A DNA stretch of 64,000 nt from positions 1-64,000 of the forward strand of contig CATLIX010000006.1 of assembly GCA_949959185.1 (NCBI GenBank), in the 5' to 3' direction. The notes under the pieces are model-generated. The model searched no databases. It worked only from the letters and a program-made list of their open reading frames with translations, and was not told the origin of the DNA. Source of the DNA: an uncultured Eubacterium sp. (GTDB lineage Bacteria; Bacillota; Clostridia; Lachnospirales; Lachnospiraceae). The position numbers and the translations under genes are program-made. Shown piece after piece: positions 24,543 to 33,971 of this stretch (its first letter is position 1; the number at the start of each line of letters is the position of its first letter).

Positions 24543-27188
24543 GTGTCAGAATTTACACCAATGATGCAGCAATATATGGAAACAAAAAAGGATTATCCGG
24601 ACTGTATCCTGTTCTACCGGCTGGGTGATTTCTATGAGATGTTCTTTGAGGACGCCAAAACCGCCTCGAAGGAGCTGGAAATTACACTGACCGGGAAAAA
24701 CTGCGGACAGGAGGAGAAGGCGCCCATGTGCGGCGTGCCCTACCATTCCGTGGAAAGCTATCTGAACAAGCTGGTATCCAAAGGGTACAAGGTGGCCATC
24801 TGTGAACAGGTGGAAGACCCGAAAATGTCCAGAGGTCTGGTGCGCCGGGAAGTGGTGCGGATTGTCACACCGGGAACCAATCTGGATACCCAGGCACTGG
24901 ATGAGACCAAAAATAATTATATTATGTGTATTGTATACATGGAAGACCGCTACGGTGTCTCCATTGCGGATGTTACCACCGGAGATTATTATGTAACGGA
25001 GGTGGACCAGGAGCAGAAACTGCTGGATGAAATACATAAATTTGTGCCCTCGGAAATTATCTGCAACGAAGCATTTTACATGACGGGGATGGATTTTGAG
25101 GACTTAAAACAGAGGCTGGGCATTGCAGTTTATGATCTGGATTCCTGGTATTTCAGCGATGAAACTGCCAGAACCACGCTGCTGGAACATTTTAAAATGT
25201 CGGATATTCAGGGACTGGGTATTAAGGATTATGAGTGCGGAACCATTGCTGCGGGAGCTCTGCTTAAATATTTGTACGAAACCCAGAAAAATAATCTGGC
25301 CAATATGACTTCCCTGCAGTTATACATTACCGGAAAATATATGATTATTGACAGTTCTACCAGAAGGAATCTGGAGCTGGTGGAGACGCTGCGGGAAAAG
25401 CAGAAACGCGGTTCTCTGCTGTGGGTGCTGGATAAGACAAAAACGGCCATGGGGGCCAGAATGCTCCGCAAATACGTGGAACAGCCTCTGATTGACAGAA
25501 AGGAAATGGAACGCCGGCTGGATGCAGTGGAAGATTTTAACCGAAATGCCATGGTGCGGGAAGAAATCCGGGAATATCTGAATCCCATTTATGATCTGGA
25601 GCGGTTAATCAGCCGGGTCACCTATCAGACTGCTAATCCGCGGGATTTAACAGCCTTTAAGACTTCGCTGGAAATGCTGCCCCATATCCAGGTGCTGCTC
25701 CGGGAATTTCAGGCGCCTCTGCTTCAGGAAATCTGCTCAGAACTGGATAATCTGGAGGATATTTACCAGCTTATTGAATCTTCCATTCTGGACGACCCGC
25801 CCATTTCCATCCGGGACGGAGGTATTATCAAAGAGAAATATGATGAAGAAATTGATAAGCTGCGCCAGGCCAAGACGGAAGGCAAGACCTGGCTCATGGA
25901 GCTGGAAACCAGGGAGCGTGAGAAGACAGGCATCCGGAATCTCCGGATTAAATACAATAAGATTTTTGGCTATTATCTGGAAGTTACCAATTCCTATCAG
26001 AATCTGGTGCCCGATTATTATACCAGAAAACAGACTCTGGCCAATGCGGAGCGCTATATTACTGCAGAACTGAAAGAACTGGAAGACATTATTTTAGGGG
26101 CGGAAGACAAGCTGGTGACCCTGGAATATGAAATGTTCCGAACCATCCGTGACAAAATTGCCGGGGCGGTGCTGCGGATTCAGCAGACGGCCAGGGCGGT
26201 GGCGAAAACAGACGTGCTGGCTTCTCTTTCTCTGGTGGCGGAGCGAAATCATTACTGCCGTCCATCCATCAATGAAAATGGTGTAATAGATATTAAAAAC
26301 GGCCGCCATCCGGTGGTGGAACAGATGATAAACAACGATATGTTTATCGCAAATGATACTTATCTGGATAACAGCAAAAAGCGCATTTCCATTATTACCG
26401 GCCCAAATATGGCGGGTAAATCCACGTATATGCGTCAGACAGCGCTGATTGTGCTGATGGCTCAGATTGGCAGCTTTGTTCCGGCGGAACATGCCAGAAT
26501 CGGAATTGTGGACCGAATCTTCACCAGAGTGGGCGCTTCCGACGATCTGGCCAGCGGTCAGAGCACCTTTATGGTGGAAATGACAGAGGTGGCCAATATC
26601 CTGAGAAATGCCACCAGTAAAAGCCTTCTGGTACTGGATGAAATCGGCAGAGGAACCAGTACCTTTGACGGGCTGAGCATTGCATGGGCGGTGGTGGAGC
26701 ATATCAGCAATCCGAAACTGCTGGGAGCCAGAACGCTCTTTGCCACCCATTACCATGAGCTGACAGAGCTGGAAGGGAAACTGAACAATGTCAATAACTA
26801 CTGTATTGCAGTAAAGGAACAGGGAGACGACGTGGTGTTCCTGCGGAAAATTGTTCCCGGCGGAGCCGATAAAAGTTACGGAATCCAGGTGGCAAAACTG
26901 GCCGGTGTACCGGAAAGCGTCATTGAGCGGGCGAGAGCCATTTCCGAGGAATTAAGCGCCCATGACATTGCGGAACTCACCGGTTCCATTATTACGGAAC
27001 GGAGCGTACACCGGAAAAAGCCGGAAAAACTGGATGAAGTGGATTTGACACAGATGTCTCTCTTTGATACAGTAAAAGACGATGATATTATACATGAGCT
27101 GACAGAACTGGATTTGGGGAATCTGACCCCTATTGACGCCCTGAACAAGCTGTATCAGCTTCAGAATAAAATCAAAAACCGCTGGTAG
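24543..27188 (+). CDS. mutS: DNA mismatch repair protein MutS
   Basis: MutS recognises mismatches and recruits MutL. The 881-residue protein has the N-terminal mismatch-binding domain with GDFYEMF (Phe and Glu contact the mismatch), connector, lever and clamp domains, and the ABC ATPase with Walker A GPNMAGKSTYMR, DEIGRGTSTFDG and the ATHYHEL switch. The GTG at 24543 is chosen: VSEFTPMMQQY is the family start and AGGAGG lies about 11 nt upstream. The longer frame from 24489 lies inside the previous gene. The C-terminus has the usual helix-turn-helix dimer tail. Confidence 0.97.
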   Translation: MSEFTPMMQQYMETKKDYPDCILFYRLGDFYEMFFEDAKTASKELEITLTGKNCGQEEKAPMCGVPYHSVESYLNKLVSKGYKVAICEQVEDPKMSRGLVRREVVRIVTPGTNLDTQALDETKNNYIMCIVYMEDRYGVSIADVTTGDYYVTEVDQEQKLLDEIHKFVPSEIICNEAFYMTGMDFEDLKQRLGIAVYDLDSWYFSDETARTTLLEHFKMSDIQGLGIKDYECGTIAAGALLKYLYETQKNNLANMTSLQLYITGKYMIIDSSTRRNLELVETLREKQKRGSLLWVLDKTKTAMGARMLRKYVEQPLIDRKEMERRLDAVEDFNRNAMVREEIREYLNPIYDLERLISRVTYQTANPRDLTAFKTSLEMLPHIQVLLREFQAPLLQEICSELDNLEDIYQLIESSILDDPPISIRDGGIIKEKYDEEIDKLRQAKTEGKTWLMELETREREKTGIRNLRIKYNKIFGYYLEVTNSYQNLVPDYYTRKQTLANAERYITAELKELEDIILGAEDKLVTLEYEMFRTIRDKIAGAVLRIQQTARAVAKTDVLASLSLVAERNHYCRPSINENGVIDIKNGRHPVVEQMINNDMFIANDTYLDNSKKRISIITGPNMAGKSTYMRQTALIVLMAQIGSFVPAEHARIGIVDRIFTRVGASDDLASGQSTFMVEMTEVANILRNATSKSLLVLDEIGRGTSTFDGLSIAWAVVEHISNPKLLGARTLFATHYHELTELEGKLNNVNNYCIAVKEQGDDVVFLRKIVPGGADKSYGIQVAKLAGVPESVIERARAISEELSAHDIAELTGSIITERSVHRKKPEKLDEVDLTQMSLFDTVKDDDIIHELTELDLGNLTPIDALNKLYQLQNKIKNRW

Positions 27189-27213
27189 TTTACATAATAT
27201 ACTTATGTAAACT
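27187..27213. repeat. Perfect inverted repeat directly after mutS
   Basis: AGTTTACATAA (27187-27197) and TTATGTAAACT (27203-27213) are perfect 11-bp arms around a 5-nt centre, beginning at the mutS stop codon. The AT-rich arms and lack of a T-tract fit an operator better than a terminator. Confidence 0.65.
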
Positions 27214-27245
27214 AAAGAAAAATAGAGATAAAAGGAGGAAGCACT

Positions 27246-27818
27246 ATGGCATTGCCTGCAGAAAAAAACTGCTGCACACTTGCAGATTATCTCGCCTGGC
27301 CGGGGACAGAACGGGTGGAACTGTTAGAAGGAGAAGCTGTTCTGATGGCTCCGCCTGCCCGTGTTCATCAGGAAATCAGCGGCGAACTGTTTCGGCAGCT
27401 CGCGAACTTTCTGGAAGGAAAAAAGTGCAGGGTCTACACGGCTCCTTTTGCTGTCCGTCTGTTTGAAGGAAAGGATGACAGACCGGAGGATGTAAAAACC
27501 GTAGTGGAGCCGGATATCACTGTGGTGTGTGACAGGAACCGGCTGGATAAATACGGCTGTAAAGGGGCGCCGGATCTGGTGATGGAAATCCTGTCTCCCT
27601 CTACCCGAAGGCAGGATCGGCTGGTAAAACTGAATCTGTACCAGCAGGCCGGCGTACCGGAATACTGGATTGTAAATCCGGAGGACAAAACCGTTCAGGT
27701 AATGCTTTCAGACAACGGAATACTGAGGCTTCATGAAGATTACGGACAGAATGATGTGGCCAAAGTCAATGTTCTGGACGGTTGCTTTATAGAACTCCAT
27801 AAAGTATTTGCAGAATGA
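27246..27818 (+). CDS. Uma2-family (DUF820) putative nuclease
   Basis: A 190-residue protein of the Uma2 family, which has a PD-(D/E)xK nuclease fold and is abundant in cyanobacteria and scattered elsewhere; its function is poorly known. Conserved points: YLAWPGTERVELLEGEAVLM, PARVHQEISGEL, EPDITVVCD (catalytic Asp) and DLVMEILSPSTRRQD (catalytic Glu), then KLNLYQQAGVPEYWIVNPED. GGAGG precedes the ATG. Its place between mutS and mutL is unusual and suggests an insertion into the mismatch repair operon. Confidence 0.92.
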   Translation: MALPAEKNCCTLADYLAWPGTERVELLEGEAVLMAPPARVHQEISGELFRQLANFLEGKKCRVYTAPFAVRLFEGKDDRPEDVKTVVEPDITVVCDRNRLDKYGCKGAPDLVMEILSPSTRRQDRLVKLNLYQQAGVPEYWIVNPEDKTVQVMLSDNGILRLHEDYGQNDVAKVNVLDGCFIELHKVFAE

Positions 27819-27835
27819 TAAACAAAGGAGCAATC

Positions 27836-29875
27836 ATGCCCAAAATAGAAGTTTTAGACCAGCAGACTATTGATAAAATTGCAGCCGGAGAAGTGGTGGA
27901 ACGCCCTTCTTCCGTGGTAAAAGAACTGGTGGAAAACGCCATTGACGCCGGAGCCAGCGCTGTTACTGTGGAAATCAAAGAAGGAGGCATTTCCTTTATC
28001 CGCATTACAGACAATGGATGCGGTATTGAAAAAGACCAGGTGAGCCTTGCATTTATGCGCCATTCCACCAGTAAAATCCGGGATGTGGAGGATTTGCTCA
28101 CCGTATCTTCCCTGGGATTTCGGGGCGAGGCCCTATCCAGCATCGCAGCGGTGTCTCAGGTGGAACTGATTACTAAAACCTTTTCCAGTCTGAGCGGTGT
28201 GCGCTATGTGACAGAAGGGGGAAAAGAGAAGTCTCTGGAAGAAATCGGAGCGCCGGAAGGCACCACGTTTCTGGTACGCAATCTCTTTTATAATACCCCT
28301 GCCCGCAGAAAGTTTCTGAAAACGCCCCACACAGAAGCAGGCTATATCGGAGATCTGATGGAGCGGCTGGCCTTGTCCCATCCGGAAATTTCTTTCAAGC
28401 TGATAGTGAATAACCAGCCGAAGCTCCATACCTCCGGCAATTCCAGTCTGAAAGAAATTATTTACCATATCTATGGCCGGGAGATTGCCTCCAATCTCAT
28501 TGAGATACACGGGGAAAATGAGATGATTTCCGTGAACGGATATATCGGAAAACCCCTGATATCCAGAGGAAACCGGAATTTTGAAAATTATTTTATCAAC
28601 GGAAGATATATCAGAAGCAGCCTGATTGCCCGAAGTATTGAGGAAGCCTATCAGTCCTTTGTAATGCAGCATAAATATCCCTTTACGGTTCTTCAGATTT
28701 CCGTAAAAGGAAATCTTCTGGATGTAAATGTCCATCCTTCCAAAATGGAACTGCGGTTCCGGGAAGGGGAGGCTATTTACCGGTTTCTGACTGACTTGCT
28801 CCGGGATACCATCAATCAGAGCGAGCTGGTGTATCAGGTGAGCCTTGAACAGGAGCGGGAGGAAAAAGCCCGCCGGGAACAGGAGAAACAGAAATATCTT
28901 CAGTCCGGCCGGAAAGGGCCGGAGCCTTTTGAGACGAAACGCCTGGAGGCTGTGAAACGCGCCATCCAAAAAGACAGCCCCTATGAGGCGAAATACCAGA
29001 ACCGGGACACAGGAGATTCAAGGCCGGAACAGGTGCAGGAACCGGTGATTTTTCCACAGACGCAGACGCAGGAAACGGCGGCTGCAAAACCACCGGAGCA
29101 GGTACGGAAAGCAGCTTCCCCCTTTATACAGAAGGAAGAACAGGAAGAAACAACAGCAGTTTTGCCAGAACAGACAGAAGAGCCGGTTGCAGTACCTTCC
29201 GGACAGGAGCAGACAGAAGAACCGGCTGCGGTACCTTCCGGACAGGAGCAGACAGAAGAACCGGTCAGGGCGCGTAAGCTGCTGGACTTTTCCTCCGAAA
29301 AAGAACACAGAATCATCGGACAGCTCTTTGATACTTACTGGCTGGTGGAGTTTGACAGCCAGCTCTATATTATCGACCAGCACGCCGCTCACGAAAAGGT
29401 GCTGTATGAGCGTATGCTGGCTTCACTGGAAACCAGGGATTTTACCTCTCAGGCCATGTATCCGCCGGTGCTCCTCACATTGAATATGCAGGAGGAGTCC
29501 CTTCTGAAAAAATATATGGGCTATTTTCAGAAGCTGGGCTATGAAATCGAACATTTCGGCGGGAAGGAATATGCTGTGACAGCCCTTCCGGCCAATCTGT
29601 TCAATCTGAACGGGAAAGAACTGATGATAGAGATTCTGGACAGTCTGGCCGGATTTCAGGGAAAGGAAACGCCCCGGATGATTACGGAAAAGATTGCTTC
29701 CATGTCCTGCAAAGGAGCTGTAAAAGGCAATCAGAAGCTGTCAGAGGAAGAAATGAGGGCGCTGATTGGAGAACTGCTGACACTGGAAAATCCCTATCAC
29801 TGTCCTCACGGAAGACCTACCATTATCTCCATGTCAAAGCATGAACTGGAAAAGAAATTTAAACGGGTGTTGTAA
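27836..29875 (+). CDS. mutL: DNA mismatch repair protein MutL
   Basis: MutL couples MutS to strand incision. The 679-residue protein has the GHKL ATPase domain (IAAGEVVERPSSVVKELVEN, then DAGA, DNGCGI, GFRGEALSSI), a long low-complexity linker (about 330-480) with 13-residue repeats, and a C-terminal domain with DQHAAHEKVLYE. The latter matches the DQHA-x2-E-x4-E metal-endonuclease motif of nicking-type MutL, with CPHGRPT near the end. Start 27836: AAAGGAG lies 5 nt before the ATG, and the alternative at 27815 overlaps the Uma2 stop. It overlaps miaA by 1 nt. Confidence 0.97.
   Translation: MPKIEVLDQQTIDKIAAGEVVERPSSVVKELVENAIDAGASAVTVEIKEGGISFIRITDNGCGIEKDQVSLAFMRHSTSKIRDVEDLLTVSSLGFRGEALSSIAAVSQVELITKTFSSLSGVRYVTEGGKEKSLEEIGAPEGTTFLVRNLFYNTPARRKFLKTPHTEAGYIGDLMERLALSHPEISFKLIVNNQPKLHTSGNSSLKEIIYHIYGREIASNLIEIHGENEMISVNGYIGKPLISRGNRNFENYFINGRYIRSSLIARSIEEAYQSFVMQHKYPFTVLQISVKGNLLDVNVHPSKMELRFREGEAIYRFLTDLLRDTINQSELVYQVSLEQEREEKARREQEKQKYLQSGRKGPEPFETKRLEAVKRAIQKDSPYEAKYQNRDTGDSRPEQVQEPVIFPQTQTQETAAAKPPEQVRKAASPFIQKEEQEETTAVLPEQTEEPVAVPSGQEQTEEPAAVPSGQEQTEEPVRARKLLDFSSEKEHRIIGQLFDTYWLVEFDSQLYIIDQHAAHEKVLYERMLASLETRDFTSQAMYPPVLLTLNMQEESLLKKYMGYFQKLGYEIEHFGGKEYAVTALPANLFNLNGKELMIEILDSLAGFQGKETPRMITEKIASMSCKGAVKGNQKLSEEEMRALIGELLTLENPYHCPHGRPTIISMSKHELEKKFKRVL
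29171..29263 (+). repeat. 39-bp tandem repeat in the mutL linker
   Basis: Two full units (29171-29209, 29210-29248) and a partial third, encoding QTEEP(V/A)AVPSGQE. The copies differ at a few bases. Confidence 0.85.
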
Positions 29876-30819
29876 TGAAAAATCCATTGATTATATTAAC
29901 GGGCCCTACTGCAGTGGGAAAAACAGATTTGTCCATTGCCCTGGCTCATCAGATCGGCGGTTCTGTGATTTCCGCCGATTCCATGCAGGTATACCGCCAT
30001 ATGGACATTGGTTCCGCCAAAATCAGGAAAGAAGAAATGCAGGGAATTCCCCACTATCTGGTGGATATTCTGGAGCCGGACGAGGAATTTCATGTGGTGC
30101 GGTTTCAGGAATATGCCAGGCAGTGTATGGAGGAAATTCAGGCAGAAGGAAGACTGCCCATTGTGGTGGGAGGCACGGGATTTTATATTCAGGCACTGCT
30201 GTATGACATTGATTTCAGCCAGGAGCCGGAGGACAGAAATTACCGCAGCAGGCTGGAGCAGACAGCCAGGGAACAGGGTGGCCATGTGCTTCATGAAATG
30301 CTGGCCCAGGTGGATGCAGAATCCGCCCAGGCCATTCATGAAAACAACGTGAAACGCGTCATTCGGGCGCTGGAATTTTATCATCTGTCCGGAAAAAAGA
30401 TATCAGAGCACAACGAAGAGGAACGCCGGCGCAAATCCCCGTATCAGTTTTGCTATTTCGTCTTAAATGATGAGAGGGAAAGACTTTACCGGCGGATAGA
30501 ACAGCGGGTGGACCTTATGCTGGAAGAAGGGCTGGTGGAAGAAGTACAAAATCTGCAAAAGATGGGATACAATAAACATATGGTATCCATGCAGGGCCTG
30601 GGCTATAAAGAAATCCTGGATTATCTGGAAGAGGACTGCACGCTGGAAGAAGCCGTATACCGCATCAAACGGGATACAAGGCATTTTGCCAAACGCCAGC
30701 TCACCTGGTTTCGGCGGGAGCGTCAGGTTACCTGGATTCAGAAACAGGAGTTTGACTATGATAATGATAAAATTTTAACATTTATGACACAAGAACTGAA
30801 AAAGAAACAGATTATTTAA
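29875..30819 (+). CDS. miaA: tRNA dimethylallyltransferase MiaA
   Basis: MiaA adds a dimethylallyl group to N6 of A37 in tRNAs that read codons starting with U. The 314-residue protein has the P-loop GPTAVGKTDLSIAL, SADSMQVYRHMDIGSAK (substrate-binding DSxQ), VGGTGFYIQ, and the C-terminal tRNA-binding zone with TRHFAKRQLTWFRRE. It starts in the TAATG overlap with mutL, in the order mutS-mutL-miaA that is common in Firmicutes. Confidence 0.97.
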   Translation: MKNPLIILTGPTAVGKTDLSIALAHQIGGSVISADSMQVYRHMDIGSAKIRKEEMQGIPHYLVDILEPDEEFHVVRFQEYARQCMEEIQAEGRLPIVVGGTGFYIQALLYDIDFSQEPEDRNYRSRLEQTAREQGGHVLHEMLAQVDAESAQAIHENNVKRVIRALEFYHLSGKKISEHNEEERRRKSPYQFCYFVLNDERERLYRRIEQRVDLMLEEGLVEEVQNLQKMGYNKHMVSMQGLGYKEILDYLEEDCTLEEAVYRIKRDTRHFAKRQLTWFRRERQVTWIQKQEFDYDNDKILTFMTQELKKKQII

Positions 30820-30846
30820 GTGTTCCGGCAGAAAGAGAGGGAAGTT

Positions 30847-32121
30847 ATGGAAGCCATCTATCAGAAACTGGGGATTGACGAAAAAGTTTTTCTCTATGGC
30901 CAGAAGTTTGAACGGGAATTAAAAGAACGGTTTGAAGAAATTGACAGGGCGGCCGAATATAACCAGTTAAAGGTGATTCATGCCATGCAAAGCCACAGAG
31001 TAAGCGCAGAATGCTTTATGGGAAGCAGCGGTTACGGGTATAATGATATGGGAAGGGATACTCTGGAAGAAGTCTATGCCACATGTTTTCACGGAGAGGC
31101 CGCACTGGTGCGTCCCCAGATTACCTGCGGCACCCATGCGCTGGCCCTTGCGCTGATGTCCAATCTGCGTCCCGGAGATGAAATCCTCTCCCCGGTGGGG
31201 AAACCCTACGATACCCTGGAGGAAGTCATCGGAATCCGCCCTTCCGCAGGCTCGCTGGCGGAGTACGGAATCACTTACCGGCAGGTGGATTTACTTCCGG
31301 ACGGAGCCTTTGACCTGGATGGAATCCGGGAAGCCCTGAATGAAAAGACCAGACTGGTTACCATTCAGCGTTCCAAAGGTTATCAGACCAGACCCACCTT
31401 GTCGGTGGAACGAATCGGGGAACTGATTTCTTTTGTAAAAAAAATCAGACCGGACGTTCTGTGCATGGTGGATAACTGTTACGGGGAATTTGTGGAGCGA
31501 AGAGAACCTCTGGAAGTGGGAGCGGATATGATCGTGGGCTCTCTGATTAAAAATCCCGGCGGCGGTCTGGCGCCCATCGGCGGCTATATTGTTGGGAAAA
31601 AAGCGTGTGTGGACAATGCCGCTTACCGGCTGACCTCTCCGGGCCTTGGCAAAGAAGTAGGCGCTTCCCTGGGCGTGATTCAGTCTTTTTATCAGGGTCT
31701 GTTTCTGGCGCCCACGGTGACAGCCTCAGCCTTAAAAAGCGCCGTTTTTGCCGCTAATATATACGAAAGTCTGGGATTTCCGGTGATTCCCGACAGCAGG
31801 GAAAGCCGCCATGATATTATTCAGGCAGTTACCTTAAAATCTCCGGAAGGGCTGATTGCATTCTGCAAAGGCATCCAGGCGGCGGCTCCGGTGGACAGCC
31901 ATGTGACGCCAGAACCCTGGGCCATGCCGGGGTATGACGACGAGGTGATTATGGCGGCAGGAGCATTCGTGCAGGGTTCCTCCATTGAGCTCAGCGCAGA
32001 CGGGCCTCTGCGGGAGCCTTATACGGCCTATTTTCAGGGAGGTCTTACCTGGTATCACGGAAAACTGGGTATTTTAATGTCCCTGCAGAAACTCTGTGAG
32101 GCAGGACTGGTAAAATTATGA
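30847..32121 (+). CDS. PLP-dependent methionine gamma-lyase-like protein (YnbB family)
   Basis: A 424-residue fold-type I PLP enzyme of the family annotated as aluminium-resistance or methionine gamma-lyase family protein (B. subtilis YnbB). MGSSGYGYNDMGRD, the TCGTHALALAL cofactor loop, MVDNCYGEFVE (Asp for the PLP ring nitrogen) and GSLIKNPGGGLAP (Schiff-base Lys) are present. The reaction is not established for the family. The ATG at 30847 with GAGAGG about 6 nt upstream is chosen over GTG 30820, which follows the miaA stop directly. Confidence 0.88.
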   Translation: MEAIYQKLGIDEKVFLYGQKFERELKERFEEIDRAAEYNQLKVIHAMQSHRVSAECFMGSSGYGYNDMGRDTLEEVYATCFHGEAALVRPQITCGTHALALALMSNLRPGDEILSPVGKPYDTLEEVIGIRPSAGSLAEYGITYRQVDLLPDGAFDLDGIREALNEKTRLVTIQRSKGYQTRPTLSVERIGELISFVKKIRPDVLCMVDNCYGEFVERREPLEVGADMIVGSLIKNPGGGLAPIGGYIVGKKACVDNAAYRLTSPGLGKEVGASLGVIQSFYQGLFLAPTVTASALKSAVFAANIYESLGFPVIPDSRESRHDIIQAVTLKSPEGLIAFCKGIQAAAPVDSHVTPEPWAMPGYDDEVIMAAGAFVQGSSIELSADGPLREPYTAYFQGGLTWYHGKLGILMSLQKLCEAGLVKL

Positions 32122-32152
32122 TTTATTTTATGAAGTTTTAACAATATATTAG

Positions 32153-32181
32153 TATACATGGGTGCCCTTTTGTGCTAAAAT
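32153..32181 (+). promoter_or_regulatory. Candidate promoter of the radC-mre-min operon
   Basis: TATACA (32153-32158), 17-bp spacer, TAAAAT (32176-32181), 48 nt before the radC ATG, in the only gap of over 100 bp before this long gene run. Confidence 0.5.
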
Positions 32182-32228
32182 AAAATGTAAAACTTTTTCC
32201 CCCTGTCTGAGAGAGGGAAAGGAAGAAT

Positions 32229-32921
32229 ATGAATACACATATTACCATGAAAGAAATGCCGGAATCCGAGCGGCCGCTGGAGAAATGTTTCCGTTATGGA
32301 GCGCAGGCGCTGTCTGATGCAGAATTACTGGCAGTGATTTTGAAAAGCGGTACGAAAAATATGACCGCATTGCAGCTTGCCCAGTTGTTTCTGGCCCGTA
32401 AAGAAAGAAATCTCCTGAATCTGAACAGTATGCAGATAGAGGAAATGCAGGAAATTCCGGGAATCGGACAGGTGAAGGCGGCTCAGTTAAAATGTGTGGC
32501 CGAGCTTGCCGGGCGCATTGCCAGAACCAGCAGGCTGAAAAGTGTGAGGCTGAGCGAACCGGCCAGCATTGCGGCCTATTATATGGAGTCCCTCCGGCAT
32601 GAAACAAAGGAAAAACTGTTATTGGCCATGTTTGACGCCAGAAGCAATCTTCTGGGGGATGAGATTATTTCGGTAGGTACCGTGACCTGTTCACTGGTAT
32701 CTCCGAGGGAGATCTTTCTGAAAGCGCTGGAATACCGGGCGGTGCACATTGTTCTGCTCCACAACCATCCCAGCGGGGACCCGGAACCGGGCGATGCGGA
32801 CATCAGTGTAACCCGGCGGGTACAGGAGAGCGGAAGCCTTCTGGGGATTGCCCTTGCGGATCATATCATCATTGGTGATAACAGATATATAAGCCTGAGA
32901 GAAAATGGCCTGTTAGGCTGA
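32229..32921 (+). CDS. radC: RadC family protein (JAMM domain)
   Basis: A 230-residue RadC/DUF2466 protein. The N-terminal UPF0758 helix-hairpin-helix part (EIPGIGQVKAAQLK) is followed by the JAMM metalloprotease-like domain with the signature HNHPSGDPEPGDAD. Despite the name, a direct DNA repair role is doubtful in most bacteria. It stands upstream of mreB, as in many Firmicutes. AAAGGAAG precedes the ATG. Confidence 0.95.
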   Translation: MNTHITMKEMPESERPLEKCFRYGAQALSDAELLAVILKSGTKNMTALQLAQLFLARKERNLLNLNSMQIEEMQEIPGIGQVKAAQLKCVAELAGRIARTSRLKSVRLSEPASIAAYYMESLRHETKEKLLLAMFDARSNLLGDEIISVGTVTCSLVSPREIFLKALEYRAVHIVLLHNHPSGDPEPGDADISVTRRVQESGSLLGIALADHIIIGDNRYISLRENGLLG

Positions 32922-32937
32922 GGAAAGGAACGTAATT

Positions 32938-33957
32938 ATGTCAGCAAATGTTTATGGAATTGATCTGGGTACCTACAATCTGAAAATATTCTGTAAGGGA
33001 ACCGGTAAGGTGATCAATGAGAAAAATACCATTGCCATAGTGAACAAGAACCAGTTATATGCATTCGGCGACGATGCATACGCCATGTATGAGAAAGCAC
33101 CGGATTCCATTCAGGTATCATTTCCGGTGGTGAACGGCGTGATTGCAGATTATAACAATATGCAGACCATGATTGGCGAGGTACTGGACAAGCATGTGAA
33201 GAACCATATCAAAGGAGCGGAATTTATCGTGGCTGTGCCCACGGATATTACGGAAGTGGAGAAGAAGGCCTTTTTTGACCTGTTTTACAAGAGCAGATTC
33301 AAGCCCAAAAGCGTGCTTCTCTGTGAAAAACCCATTGCGGATGCAGTGGGCCTGGAACTGGATGTAAGTTCCCCCACCGGATTTATGATTGTAAATATCG
33401 GTGCGGATACCACGGAGATTTCCGTAATTTCTCTGGGCGGCCTGGTGCTGAGCGATCTCCTTTTATTTGGCGGAAAACGTATTGACGAATCCATTATTAA
33501 CCATCTGAAACGGAATTTCAGCCTGGTGATTGGACAGAAGACAGCCATGTATTTAAAAGAGACTCTGGGCTGTGCCCTGCCGGAGGAAGAAGAACAGAGC
33601 GCGGTGATTGTGGGACGGGACGTGGTGAGCGGACTGCCCATAGAGATGGAGGTATCCTCCTCTGTCATTTATGAGGCCATTAAGGACAACCTGAATTCCA
33701 TCTGCAACTCCATTAAGATGATTCTGGAGAAAACGCCGCCGGAGCTTGCGCGGGATATTATTCATTCCGGTATTTATATTACCGGAGGATCTTCCAAAAT
33801 CAAACGTCTGGACGAGCTGTTTACCCAGATTACCAATATTCAGGTAAATACCTGCGAACTGCCGGAAGAAAGCGCCGTACGGGGGCTGAATAAGATTGTT
33901 TCCGAAGAAAAGCTGCGGAAACTGGCCTTTAGCATGAAGACCAGAATTTATAAATAA
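32938..33957 (+). CDS. mreB: Rod-shape actin homologue MreB
   Basis: MreB forms membrane-associated filaments that guide lateral wall synthesis. The 339-residue protein has the actin-type phosphate-1 (GIDLGTYNLKIF) and phosphate-2 (NIGADTTEISVISLGG) loops, an ADAVGLEL segment, and ITGGSSKI near the adenosine site. It is somewhat divergent from B. subtilis MreB but standard in length. It begins the mreB-mreC-mreD-pbp2 unit with small gaps. Confidence 0.95.
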   Translation: MSANVYGIDLGTYNLKIFCKGTGKVINEKNTIAIVNKNQLYAFGDDAYAMYEKAPDSIQVSFPVVNGVIADYNNMQTMIGEVLDKHVKNHIKGAEFIVAVPTDITEVEKKAFFDLFYKSRFKPKSVLLCEKPIADAVGLELDVSSPTGFMIVNIGADTTEISVISLGGLVLSDLLLFGGKRIDESIINHLKRNFSLVIGQKTAMYLKETLGCALPEEEEQSAVIVGRDVVSGLPIEMEVSSSVIYEAIKDNLNSICNSIKMILEKTPPELARDIIHSGIYITGGSSKIKRLDELFTQITNIQVNTCELPEESAVRGLNKIVSEEKLRKLAFSMKTRIYK

Positions 33958-33971
33958 AGGTGTAATTATTT

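Noticed and set aside
28133-28969. 278-codon open frame antisense to mutL
   Set aside because: Covers the conserved ATPase domain of mutL; no domain seen.
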